In this document: one piece after another, positions 53,531 through 61,850 of the stretch | Numbering within the stretch: the first letter of the stretch is position 1 | Layout of the letters: every line of letters starts with the position of its first letter | NCBI RefSeq assembly: GCF_014204865.1 | Contig: NZ_JACHMG010000001.1 | Span: 6,164,501-6,228,500 of the forward strand | Source: Amycolatopsis jiangsuensis | Lineage (GTDB): Bacteria > Actinomycetota > Actinomycetes > Mycobacteriales > Pseudonocardiaceae | DNA: 64,000 bases | Reading direction: 5' to 3' | Made by a program: the position numbers and the translations under genes | Notes under the pieces: model-generated | Told to the model about the DNA's origin: nothing | The model's input: the letters and a program-made list of their open reading frames with translations, nothing else | Database searches by the model: none

Positions 53531-55083
53531 GGGGACCGGTAGAAGCCGATTCCCTGCTGTTCCCATCGGGTGGCCTGCTTCGCCAGCCGGGCGCGGTAGC
53601 TGTCCCAGCTGCGGGAAGCCTGCGGGGACCAGCCGATCTCCGCGATCCCCGGCAGCCTCGGAAAGGCCATGTACTCGAGGTCGTCGGCGGTACGCAGGGT
53701 TTCCGTCCACAGGGGAGCTTCGACGCCGGCCACCGACTGCTCGCCGACGCCGGGCACCAGGTCCGCCGGATCCCAGTCGTAGGCGTCGCGCACCTCGACC
53801 AGCCCGGCCCAGTCCTGGCCCAGCGGTGTCGAGGCGTCGTACTTCATGTCCAGGTAGGCGTGGTTGGACGGCGACATCAGGAACTTGTTCCCGCGCTCGG
53901 CGGCGGCCGTCACGTCGGCGTCCGGCCCGCCCTGGTCCCAGTACTGCGGGATGGCCGACGCGGGCGGCTCGCTCTTCACGATCTCGTGCCAGCCGGTGAT
54001 CAGCTTGCCGTACTTGGCAGCGAGCGGGGCGACCTGCTCGTAGAACGTCCGGTAGTCCGCGTCCGAAGTGGAATGTGCCTCGTCGCCACCGAGGTGGAGG
54101 TACTTGCCGGGGGTGATCGCGGCGAGTTCCCTGATCACGTCCTCGACGAACCGGTAGGTGGTCGGCGAGCCGATGCACAGCGAGCTGTAGCCGACCTCGA
54201 TGTCGGTGCGCGGCGGGACGGCGACGCCGTCGCAGTTGAGCTCCGCGTAGGTGGCCTGTGCCGCGTTCGTGTGGCCGGGCATGTCGATCTCCGGCACGAC
54301 CGTGATGTGCCGGGACGCCGCGTAGGCGACGAGGTCACGGTACTGGGCCTGGGTGTAGTAGCCGCCCGGATCGCCGTACGCCGCGGTCTTCCCGCCCTCG
54401 GTGGCCAGCCGCGGCCAGCTCTTGATCTCGATTCGCCAGCCCTGGTCGTCGGACAGGTGCAGATGCAGGGTGTTGATCTTGTACTGCGCGATCCGGTCGA
54501 TGTACTGCTTGACCTGATCGGGCGCAAAGAAATGCCGCGCGACGTCGAGCATCGCGCTGCGGTAGCCGAAGCGCGGGTAGTCGAGCACGGTACCGCCGGC
54601 GATCGTCCAGCTGCGTTGCCGCACCGTCTTGGACTCGATCTCCGACGGAAGCAGCTGCCGCAGCGACTGCACACCCTCGAACAGCCCGGCCGCCGTGTTC
54701 GCCCGGAGGCGAACACCGGACTTCGCGACGGTCAGCTGGTATCCCTCGTCGCCGACGCGCGGGTCGGCCTTGCCCAGTTCGAGTGAGATGGCCGGCAGCC
54801 CGGCGCTCGCGGGCAGCACCGGCAGCGGGTAGCCGGTCGCGGGCTTCAGCAGCTCGCGCAGGTACGCGGCGACGTCGCCGGTTCCGCGGCCGGCGCGGAT
54901 CACAGTGCCCGGCGTGAGCCGGAAACTTGCGCTGGGATCGGCTTTCGCCTCCACCGGGACCGGCACGATGTCGGTGACCTGCCGCTCCGTCGCGGGAGGT
55001 GCCGCCGAGGCCGACGAAGGCACCGCGACCGCGGCGAGCCCCAGCACCGCCACCCCGAGCACAGCCCTGGACAACGTCTTCAC
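53512..55083 (-). CDS. Secreted beta-N-acetylhexosaminidase (GH20)
   Basis: A 523-residue exported glycosidase that removes terminal GlcNAc/GalNAc from chitin or peptidoglycan fragments. The Sec signal peptide is KTLSRAVLGVAVLGLAAVAV with Ala-Xaa-Ala cleavage near residue 28. The GH20b domain (to about 150) precedes the TIM barrel (DVARHFFAPDQVKQYIDRIA, LHLHLSDDQGWRIEI). Catalytic D334-E335 lie in HLGGDEAHSTSD. GGAGG precedes the GTG at 55083. A DasR-type site lies 34-49 bp upstream, so the gene is probably induced when GlcNAc phosphates accumulate. Confidence 0.94.
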   Translation of the reverse strand: MKTLSRAVLGVAVLGLAAVAVPSSASAAPPATERQVTDIVPVPVEAKADPSASFRLTPGTVIRAGRGTGDVAAYLRELLKPATGYPLPVLPASAGLPAISLELGKADPRVGDEGYQLTVAKSGVRLRANTAAGLFEGVQSLRQLLPSEIESKTVRQRSWTIAGGTVLDYPRFGYRSAMLDVARHFFAPDQVKQYIDRIAQYKINTLHLHLSDDQGWRIEIKSWPRLATEGGKTAAYGDPGGYYTQAQYRDLVAYAASRHITVVPEIDMPGHTNAAQATYAELNCDGVAVPPRTDIEVGYSSLCIGSPTTYRFVEDVIRELAAITPGKYLHLGGDEAHSTSDADYRTFYEQVAPLAAKYGKLITGWHEIVKSEPPASAIPQYWDQGGPDADVTAAAERGNKFLMSPSNHAYLDMKYDASTPLGQDWAGLVEVRDAYDWDPADLVPGVGEQSVAGVEAPLWTETLRTADDLEYMAFPRLPGIAEIGWSPQASRSWDSYRARLAKQATRWEQQGIGFYRSPQVDWP

Positions 55084-55116
55084 AGTGCACCTCCGGTGCG
55101 GACAGGAGCGGTCCCC

Positions 55117-55132
55117 AAAGGTATAGACCACT
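55117..55132. promoter_or_regulatory. DasR-responsive element (dre-like)
   Basis: AAAGGTATAGACCACT matches 13 of 16 positions of the dre consensus ACTGGTCTAGACCACT. It lies 34-49 bp upstream of the GH20 hexosaminidase start, where DasR binding would block transcription. Confidence 0.65.
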
Positions 55133-55184
55133 CGCGGGCCACGGACAACCGGCCGAACGGCTTGCCGTGCCGCAGATCCGCACG

Positions 55185-55207
55185 TCACCCGGGAATCGCA
55201 CGGGTGA
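55185..55207 (-). terminator. Hairpin after the prpE gene
   Basis: TCACCCG and CGGGTGA form a 7-bp stem with a 9-base loop, 38-60 bp beyond the prpE stop codon. Confidence 0.4.
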
Positions 55208-55244
55208 AGGGTTTCCCGCTGACCGGAGTACTGCCCGGCCGAGT

Positions 55245-57119
55245 TCAGGGGCGTAGCACCGTACGCAACGTGTCCAGCACGCCCGGATCTTCGATGGTCG
55301 AGGGGACCGGCTCGTCGCGGCCGTCGGCGATGCCACGCATGGTCTTGCGCAGGATCTTCCCCGACCGCGTCTTCGGCAGCGCGGCGACCACGGACACGTC
55401 GCGAAACGCCGCCACCGGGCCGATATCGCGACGGACCATGGCCACGAGTTCTTCCCGCAACTGCTCCTCGGTGACGTCCACGCCCGCCTTCAGCACCACG
55501 AACCCGCGTGGCACCTGGCCCTTGAGCTGGTCGGCCACGCCGATCACCGCGCATTCCGCCACCGCCGGATGCGCGGCCAGCACCGCCTCCATCGACCCGG
55601 TCGACAACCGGTGCCCGGCCACGTTGATCACGTCGTCGGTGCGGCCCATGACGAACAGGTAGCCGTCCTCATCGAGGTGACCGGAGTCGCCGGTGAGGTA
55701 GTAGCCCGGGTACCGCGACAGATAGGCCTCGCGGTAGCGCTCGTCGTCGCCCCACAACGTGGTCAGCGAACCGGGCGGCAGCGGGAGTTTCAGCGCGATC
55801 GCGCCCTCCTGCCCCGCCGGCAGTTCCTCGCCCGACTGGCCGAGGATGCGCACGTCCCAGCCCGGTACGGGCTTCGTCGCCGAACCCGGTTTCGCCGGCA
55901 TCGGTTCCAGGCCGCGGAGGTTCGCCGCGATGGGCCAGCCGGTCTCGGTCTGCCACCAGTGATCCACCACCGGGGTGCCGAGGATGTCGTGCGCCCAGCG
56001 GTAGGTCTCCGGATCGAGTCGCTCCCCGGCCAGGAACAACGTGCGGAACGCGCTCAGGTCGTACTTCGCCAGCTCGGCCGCGTCCGGGTCCACCCGCTTC
56101 ACCGCGCGCAACGCCGTCGGTGCGGTGAACAGTGCCTGCACGCCGTGTTCCGAGATGACCCGCCAGAACGCGCCCGCGTCCGGCGTGCCGACGGGTTTCC
56201 CTTCGTACAGCACGGTGGTCGCGCCCACCAGGAGCGGCGCGTAGACGATGTAGGAGTGCCCGACGACCCAGCCGACGTCGGACGCGGTCCACCAGACGTC
56301 GCCTGCGTGCACGTCGTAGATCGCACCCATCGACCAGGCCAGCGCGACCGCGTGCCCGCCGGCGTCACGCACCACGCCCTTCGGCTTCCCGGTGGTGCCG
56401 GACGTGTAGAGGATGTACAGCGGATCGGTCGCCCGCACCGGCACCGGATCGACCGGCTCGGCGCCTTCCACCAGGTCGACCCAGTCGAGGTCGGTACCGG
56501 ACAGCTCCGCGGCCGCGGCCTCGCGCTGGTACACCACGACGTGCTCGGGCTGGTGCTCGGTGACCGCGAGCGCGGCGTCGATGATCGGCTTGTACTCGAC
56601 GATGCGGCTCGGTTCGACCCCGCAAGATGCGGCGAGGATCAGCTTCGGACGCGCGTCCTCGATCCGCGCGGCCAGCTCCTTCGGCGCGAAGCCGCCGAAC
56701 ACCACGGAGTGCACCGCGCCGATCCGCGCGCAGGCGAGCATCGCCACCACGGCTTCGGGAATCATCGGCAGGTACAGGATCACCCGGTCGCCGCGCGTGA
56801 CCCCGAGGGAGACGAGCGCGCCGGCGAAGGTCGCCACCTCGTCCCGCAGCTCCCGGTAGGTGTAGCGGCGCCGCTGCCCGGTGACCGGCGAATCCCAGAT
56901 GAGCGCGGCCTGCTCCCCGCGTCCGCCGTCGGCGTGCCGGTCGAGCGCGTTGTGCGCGGTGTTCAGCTCCCCGTCGGGAAACCAGCGGTAGAATGGCTCA
57001 CGGGAGGAATCCAGCGCCCTGGTGGGCGGCGTGGTCCAGTCGATCGCATGCGATGCCTCGAGCCAGAAGTGCTCCGGATCGTCCAGACTGCGCCGGTAGC
57101 TCTCCGCGTAAGCGCCCAC
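55245..57119 (-). CDS. prpE: Propionyl-CoA synthetase (acyl-CoA synthetase family)
   Basis: A 624-residue AMP-forming acyl-CoA ligase, close in length and pattern to PrpE. YILYTSGTTGKPKGVVRDAG is the P-loop. WWTASDVGWVVGHSYIVYAP, VVDHWWQTETGWPIAANLRG (acyl pocket) and YYLTGDSGHLDEDGYLFVMG are conserved. GRTDDVINVAGHRLSTG is the hinge, and the catalytic, acetylatable Lys is in PKTRSGKILRKTMR. It activates propionate or acetate. AAGGAGG precedes the GTG at 57119. It is alone on its strand, without methylcitrate-cycle genes nearby. Confidence 0.92.
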   Translation of the reverse strand: MGAYAESYRRSLDDPEHFWLEASHAIDWTTPPTRALDSSREPFYRWFPDGELNTAHNALDRHADGGRGEQAALIWDSPVTGQRRRYTYRELRDEVATFAGALVSLGVTRGDRVILYLPMIPEAVVAMLACARIGAVHSVVFGGFAPKELAARIEDARPKLILAASCGVEPSRIVEYKPIIDAALAVTEHQPEHVVVYQREAAAAELSGTDLDWVDLVEGAEPVDPVPVRATDPLYILYTSGTTGKPKGVVRDAGGHAVALAWSMGAIYDVHAGDVWWTASDVGWVVGHSYIVYAPLLVGATTVLYEGKPVGTPDAGAFWRVISEHGVQALFTAPTALRAVKRVDPDAAELAKYDLSAFRTLFLAGERLDPETYRWAHDILGTPVVDHWWQTETGWPIAANLRGLEPMPAKPGSATKPVPGWDVRILGQSGEELPAGQEGAIALKLPLPPGSLTTLWGDDERYREAYLSRYPGYYLTGDSGHLDEDGYLFVMGRTDDVINVAGHRLSTGSMEAVLAAHPAVAECAVIGVADQLKGQVPRGFVVLKAGVDVTEEQLREELVAMVRRDIGPVAAFRDVSVVAALPKTRSGKILRKTMRGIADGRDEPVPSTIEDPGVLDTLRTVLRP

Positions 57120-57187
57120 GATGCCTCCTTCGACGTCGACGGCAAGGATGCGCCCCCATCATCGCGCCGCTGCGGAGGTCGCGCAGG

Positions 57188-57547
57188 TCAGCTCGGCCAG
57201 AGCTTGCTGACCTGCTCGGAGATCCGGACGGTGAGCCCGGCGAACTCCGCGGCGCCACTCAGTAGCTTCTTCACCTTTTCCCAGCGGCTGATCGGCACGG
57301 CCGCGGCCACTTCGGAGCCGGCCGCGTCCGCGAGCTCTTCGAGGTTGTCCGCGATGACCTCCTGCTTGGCGAGATCGGCGGCGCGCACGAGCGCGAGCAG
57401 TTCAGCCACCAGCCGGCGCAGTTCGGCCGCGGTCTCGGTCTCCCCGCCGCCGGTACCGCCGGTCACGTTGCCGTGCACTACTCCGCCGAAGATCATCGGG
57501 CCGTTGCTGTCGCCCGAGATGTGCACGTGGTTGCCCGGTTCGGTCAC
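57188..57547 (-). CDS. Small helical protein with N-terminal amyloid-like signalling motif
   Basis: A 119-residue protein. Residues 5-30 (GNHVHISGDSNGPMIFGG then VVHGNVTG) closely match the C-terminal motif of the preceding membrane protein: 17 of 26 positions are identical. A Gly-rich hinge follows, then acidic and amphipathic helices (LRRLVAELLALVRAADLAKQ, ISRWEKVKKLLSGAAEFAGL). The short Asn/Gly/Val motif resembles the amyloid-signalling motifs that actinobacteria share between receptor and effector proteins. The helical tail could be an adaptor or a membrane-active effector. Its GTG overlaps the partner's stop (GTGA). The functional link is inference. Confidence 0.7.
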   Translation of the reverse strand: MTEPGNHVHISGDSNGPMIFGGVVHGNVTGGTGGGETETAAELRRLVAELLALVRAADLAKQEVIADNLEELADAAGSEVAAAVPISRWEKVKKLLSGAAEFAGLTVRISEQVSKLWPS

Positions 57548-59238
57548 GGTTTCCTTTCCGCCGTGGGCCGGCCGGTGACGTCGCCGTGCACGGTGCCGCC
57601 GAAGAGCACCGGCGCGTTGTTGCTTCCGCTGATCGTCACATTGTTGCCGGTCACCACGTTGATCTGCCGTTCGAAGGTGACGCTGGAAAGGCCGTGCTCG
57701 CGCAGCACCTCCACGATGGCGGGCACCAGCCGGCTCTCCAGTAACTGGATGTAGCGCCGGGCGTCCACGGCCTGGAAGTAGTCGCGCGGTTCGGACATCG
57801 CGGCCAGCTCGCGCAATGTCCGCGCGGTGCCGTACCGGTCCGCGTTGAGCTGGTAGCCGTCGTAGGGCAGCGGGAGCAGCATCCGACAGGCGTTCACCAG
57901 CCGGGCGAACGCGGTACCGGGCAGCAGCAGCCAGCGCAGCAACCCTTCGCCGACCGGGCGCGGACCACCCCGCACCATCTTGTCGACATTCCGGTACCGC
58001 TCGGCGATCGGCGCCAGCACGCACGGCGTCCACTCGAGGTAGAGCGCGTTCCGATCGATCGCGGCGTGCAAGAACGCCGAGACGACCAGTTCGCGGTCCC
58101 AGGTCTCCAGCTCCAAGCTCAGGTAGTAGCGCGACCATTCGCGGGGCTGCTCGAAGAGCCGGTTCGCCTCGACATCCCGCAGATGTGTCTCCGGCGGCAG
58201 ATCCAGCCGCTGAAGATAGGCCGGGGCTTCCGGCAGGTGCAGGTGGTCGATCAGTTCCTCGGCGGCCACGAAGACGGCGCCGCCGATCCGCAGTTCGCGC
58301 AGCCGTCGGTCCGGCGACAGTGTGCCGGTCGCTCGCAGGTCCGCCATCTTGTCCGCGACCCGCTGGTAGAGCCCCATCGCGGTCAGCGGCTCCTCGGTCT
58401 CCGCGGTGCCGTCCTGTTCGAGCGGGATCGCCATCGACCACGGAGTAGTGCTCTCGCCCGCGCCCACGAAGGGGTTCCGGCCGCGGAAGACGGTCACCGG
58501 CATCCGCGCGTCCGGTGCCGACGGCTGCCGGCCGATTCGGTGCCGCTCCAGTTGCTGCCGGAAACGTTGCGGGGCGAGGGAAAGTGACAGCCGATCCGCG
58601 GGTGGGAGGCCGACCTGGCCGGGAATACGCGCCTGCCGGCCGAAATAGCCCGTGGTGAGCTGCCAGACCACCAGCCGGTCCGCGATCAGGACAGCGAGCA
58701 TGAGCAGGCAGCACAGCGGCGCGATCAACCAGGCCACGGCGAATATCGAGCCGGCGGAATCGTACTCGTAGTCGTAATGGCTGTCGGCGAACACCAGTGA
58801 GCCGAGGCCGAAGCTCGCGATGCTGAACAGACCAAAAGTCACCGCCACCAGCAGCAGTGCGCAGATCCTGACCAAGCCGGCCATTCGGTGCACCCGGTTG
58901 CGGTCCCGCTCCCGCAGCCAACTCCGCACCGCGTATCCGGTGGCGGCCGCGGCGATCCAGCCCGCAGTCATCCCGGTCACCGAACCGAAGACGAGGAAGA
59001 TCAGGCCGAGCACGATCAACGTGCCGTCCCGGTACTTGCGCCGGGTCCGGGCGGCCAGCGCCTCGGTGAGCACGGTGGTGGTGTCCACACCCTGCGACGG
59101 CGGGATCTGCCGGGTCGGTTCGACCAGGAACTCCCGCACCGCCTTCTCCGCGAACGCACGGTCCAGATGGGCGCCGGCGGCGAGATACCGGGTGTTGTCG
59201 TCGAGCGCGGCCAGGGGTGGTGGGACGGGCTGGGTCAC
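57544..59238 (-). CDS. Membrane protein with C-terminal amyloid-like signalling motif
   Basis: A 564-residue protein of no recognised family. A cytoplasmic N-terminal segment (1-70) is followed by membrane helices at about 72-105, 119-150 and 164-191. A large soluble region (about 195-525) contains SRYYLSLELETWDRELVVSA and WTPCVLAPIAERYRNVDKMV. Residues 531-556 (GNNVTISGSNNAPVLFGG then TVHGDVTG) repeat the motif found at the N-terminus of the next protein. GGAG lies just upstream of the GTG at 59238. It diverges from a membrane Ser/Thr kinase. It is probably the membrane-anchored half of a two-protein module; its activity is unknown. Confidence 0.72.
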   Translation of the reverse strand: MTQPVPPPLAALDDNTRYLAAGAHLDRAFAEKAVREFLVEPTRQIPPSQGVDTTTVLTEALAARTRRKYRDGTLIVLGLIFLVFGSVTGMTAGWIAAAATGYAVRSWLRERDRNRVHRMAGLVRICALLLVAVTFGLFSIASFGLGSLVFADSHYDYEYDSAGSIFAVAWLIAPLCCLLMLAVLIADRLVVWQLTTGYFGRQARIPGQVGLPPADRLSLSLAPQRFRQQLERHRIGRQPSAPDARMPVTVFRGRNPFVGAGESTTPWSMAIPLEQDGTAETEEPLTAMGLYQRVADKMADLRATGTLSPDRRLRELRIGGAVFVAAEELIDHLHLPEAPAYLQRLDLPPETHLRDVEANRLFEQPREWSRYYLSLELETWDRELVVSAFLHAAIDRNALYLEWTPCVLAPIAERYRNVDKMVRGGPRPVGEGLLRWLLLPGTAFARLVNACRMLLPLPYDGYQLNADRYGTARTLRELAAMSEPRDYFQAVDARRYIQLLESRLVPAIVEVLREHGLSSVTFERQINVVTGNNVTISGSNNAPVLFGGTVHGDVTGRPTAERKP

Positions 59239-59502
59239 TCCGGTGCTCCGGGACGGGTCGTGGACGAGCAGGCCGTTCGCTCGGCTCGAGCGGGCACCGA
59301 AAGTAGCATGATCAAGAGCACTTCCTGGACGAAATCGGAACAATGCGGTGTGACCGGCGCGGACCGCTCCCGGGACCAGGCCGCACGGCGCCCGCGCCCC
59401 GACCCGGCAACCCCGTCGGACCCCCGTGCGTCCTAAGCTGGAGCGGGCGGATCGGCCGCGCTGCGGCACCACGGCGGCACCGAGAGTGAGGGGAACCAGG
59501 CG

Positions 59503-61218
59503 GTGAGCGATTTCGCGAGCGCGCTGCTCTCGTTCGCGCACACCCTGTTCGGCCCGGGTTTCTGCCCGGGTGACTGGGTGTGGGCGACGACCACAGCGGG
59601 TGCGCTCGTCGCGCTCTTCCCGGCGCTGGGTGCGCTGGTCGTCGCGCTCGTTCGCAAGGGAACCGGCAACCGTTACGACGCCACCACGCTCACCGTGTTC
59701 GGCCTGATCGGCGTGGTCAGCGTGCTGGTGCTGCCGTGGCTGCTGTCCAACGGCATCTCCGAGACCTTCCGCGCCGCCGCTGCCGGCGGGCATACCGGGC
59801 TCTCGGTTTCCGAGACGCAGACGCTGAACCAGGACTACTGCTCGTTCGTCGGGGTGCAGAAGACCTACCTCGGCGGCGGTTCGAACATCTACGAGACGCT
59901 GTTCTACCCGCACGGCATCAAGCTTTCCTACGCGCTGTACCTGCTGGCCTTCACCGTGCTGCCACTCGGCTCGCTGCTGTTCGTGATGCTGCAGGCGCGT
60001 ACCGCGTTCCGCCGCGGTCCGAAGTGGCCGTCGCGCTTCTTCTGGATTCCGTTCGTGGTGATGGCGCTCGCCAGCGTCGGCATGACGGCCAACACGGCGG
60101 TGCACTTCTGGCTCGGCTTCCTGCCCTTCAGCGTGCTCGGGCTGATCCCGGTCGCGCTCGTCGGGCCGCCGGCCTGGTCGGTGATCAACCGGCCGGAACC
60201 ACGGCGTGACGAGCCGCCCGCCGCGCAGCCGCCCCCGCCGCGTGAGCAGCTGCCCCCGCCGCCGGTGAACAAGCCGTACCCCGCCACCGCGCTCGCGTCC
60301 GCGCCGGAGCCGCCACCGCCGGGCGCGCTCGCCGCGATGCCCGGACCGGTCCCGCTGCCACCCGGATCCCGTGGTGCCGGCGGCAGCCGCTACCGGCGGG
60401 TCCGCCGGCTCGGCCACGGTGGCTTCGGCACCGTGTGGGAGGCGGTCGACACCCAGCTCAACCGCACTGTCGCGCTGAAGATCGCGCACGCGCCCGACCG
60501 TGACACCGAGGAGCGCATGCAGCGTGAGGCGCGGGCGCTGGCCGTGGTGAACCACCCGAACTGCGTGCGGGTGTACGACCTGGCCGAGGAGCCGGACGGG
60601 CTCGCGCTGGTGATGGAGTACCTGGAGGGCCGTCCGCTCGCCGAGGTGGTCGACGGTCAGGGGCCGCTCGACGACGTCGCGGCCGGGCGGCTGTGGGCCA
60701 CCATGGCAGGCGCACTCGTGGCGGCACACGAGAAGGGCGTGCTGCACCGCGACATCAAGCCGTCGAACGTGATCCTCGACCCGGTCGGGCTGGCGCACCT
60801 GATCGACTTCGGCATCGCGCGCAGTCAGGGCGATTCGAAGATGACCGCCACCGGGATGATGATCGGCACCCCCGATTTCGTGGCGCCCGAGCAGGCGATG
60901 GGCGCGCCAGCCAGCCCCGCTTCGGACGCCTGGCAGCTCGCCGCCACGGTCAGCTACGCGCTCGCCGGGCAGCCGCCGCGCGGTACCCGCGAGACGCCGA
61001 TGGCCGCGCTGATGGCGGCCGCGCGCGCCGATCCGGTGTCGCACCTGCCGCGTCGTTCCGCGCACGCCCGCATCCTCGCCGCCTCGCTCGACCCGGAGCC
61101 GCGCCGCCGTCCGACGCTCAACTCCGTGCGGCGTGAGGTGGAGGGCTGGCTCAGCCGGGCCGGAAAGTCGCCGGACGGCCCCGTCACACAGATCGTGCCG
61201 CGCCGCTCCCCTCGCTGA
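59503..61218 (+). CDS. Membrane Ser/Thr protein kinase with N-terminal membrane domain
   Basis: A 571-residue kinase. The first 215 residues hold about five membrane segments and an extracytoplasmic loop (LNQDYCSFVGVQKTYLGGGS). A Pro-rich linker spans about 225-290. The kinase domain then has G-loop LGHGGFGTVWEAVD, Lys326 (ALKIAHA), HRDIKPSN with Asp417, DFG Asp435, and GTPDFVAPEQ. All catalytic residues are present. Usual actinobacterial Pkn kinases have the order reversed. GAGGGG precedes the GTG. It diverges from the two-gene motif-sharing module and may phosphorylate or be triggered by it (inference). A methyltransferase gene converges 7 bp away. Confidence 0.88.
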   Translation: MSDFASALLSFAHTLFGPGFCPGDWVWATTTAGALVALFPALGALVVALVRKGTGNRYDATTLTVFGLIGVVSVLVLPWLLSNGISETFRAAAAGGHTGLSVSETQTLNQDYCSFVGVQKTYLGGGSNIYETLFYPHGIKLSYALYLLAFTVLPLGSLLFVMLQARTAFRRGPKWPSRFFWIPFVVMALASVGMTANTAVHFWLGFLPFSVLGLIPVALVGPPAWSVINRPEPRRDEPPAAQPPPPREQLPPPPVNKPYPATALASAPEPPPPGALAAMPGPVPLPPGSRGAGGSRYRRVRRLGHGGFGTVWEAVDTQLNRTVALKIAHAPDRDTEERMQREARALAVVNHPNCVRVYDLAEEPDGLALVMEYLEGRPLAEVVDGQGPLDDVAAGRLWATMAGALVAAHEKGVLHRDIKPSNVILDPVGLAHLIDFGIARSQGDSKMTATGMMIGTPDFVAPEQAMGAPASPASDAWQLAATVSYALAGQPPRGTRETPMAALMAAARADPVSHLPRRSAHARILAASLDPEPRRRPTLNSVRREVEGWLSRAGKSPDGPVTQIVPRRSPR

Positions 61219-61225
61219 TCAACGC

Positions 61226-61795
61226 TCACGAGGGTTTCGCGGCGGAAAACTCCACCTGCTGTTTCGGTTGGTGCCGCACGTCGACTTCGGTGAAGCCGGC
61301 TGCGCCAAGCCGGGCGGGCAGTGTGGCGGCGTCGAGCACGTTCATGGTGTCGCCCAGGTGCAGCAGGCGGAACCGGAAGCTGAGCTGACTGTCCACTCCG
61401 CAGTAAAGACCGCCGGGCCGCAGTACCCGGGCGGCCTCGGAGAAGATGGCGTCCTGCAAGGCGTTCGTCGGTACGTGGTGCAGCATCGTGAAGCACACGA
61501 CGGCGGAGAACCGGCCGCTCTCGAATGGCATTTCCGCGCCACTGCCCTCGACCACCTCGGCGCGGTCGCCGAACTTCTCCCGCAGCAGCCGGGTGGAGGC
61601 CGGGTCGATCTCCAGCACGCTCAGCCGTGGCACCTTCTCCAGCAGCACCCGCGTGGTGGCGCCGAAGCCGGGGCCGATCTCCAGTACGTCGTCGCCGAGG
61701 TCGAACCGCGCCAGCCAGCCCGGCAGCACCTCGGCCACGGCCGCGGCCCACTTCTCCGAGCTGCAGAGCTTGCGGTGCATCAGGTTCATCGGCAT
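61226..61795 (-). CDS. Class I SAM-dependent methyltransferase
   Basis: A 189-residue methyltransferase of the UbiE/Methyltransf_11 type. Motif I is DDVLEIGPGFGATTRVLL, followed by LSVLEIDPASTRLLREKF; post-motif FSAVVCFTMLHHVP and VLRPGGLYCGVDSQ complete the Rossmann core. The start MPMNLMHRKLCSSEKW is placed at 61795, where family similarity begins; no Shine-Dalgarno is obvious. The substrate is unknown. It diverges from an AraC gene 55 bp away. Confidence 0.85.
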   Translation of the reverse strand: MPMNLMHRKLCSSEKWAAAVAEVLPGWLARFDLGDDVLEIGPGFGATTRVLLEKVPRLSVLEIDPASTRLLREKFGDRAEVVEGSGAEMPFESGRFSAVVCFTMLHHVPTNALQDAIFSEAARVLRPGGLYCGVDSQLSFRFRLLHLGDTMNVLDAATLPARLGAAGFTEVDVRHQPKQQVEFSAAKPS

Positions 61796-61850
61796 GTGCT
61801 CGACGGTAAGCCGTCCCGGTGGTGACCGGAAGGCGATAGGCTGCCACATC

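Noticed and set aside
57544..61065. An 1173-codon minus-strand frame covering the kinase and the membrane protein
   Set aside because: The portion above 59238 is antisense to the kinase. The real gene starts at the GTG at 59238.
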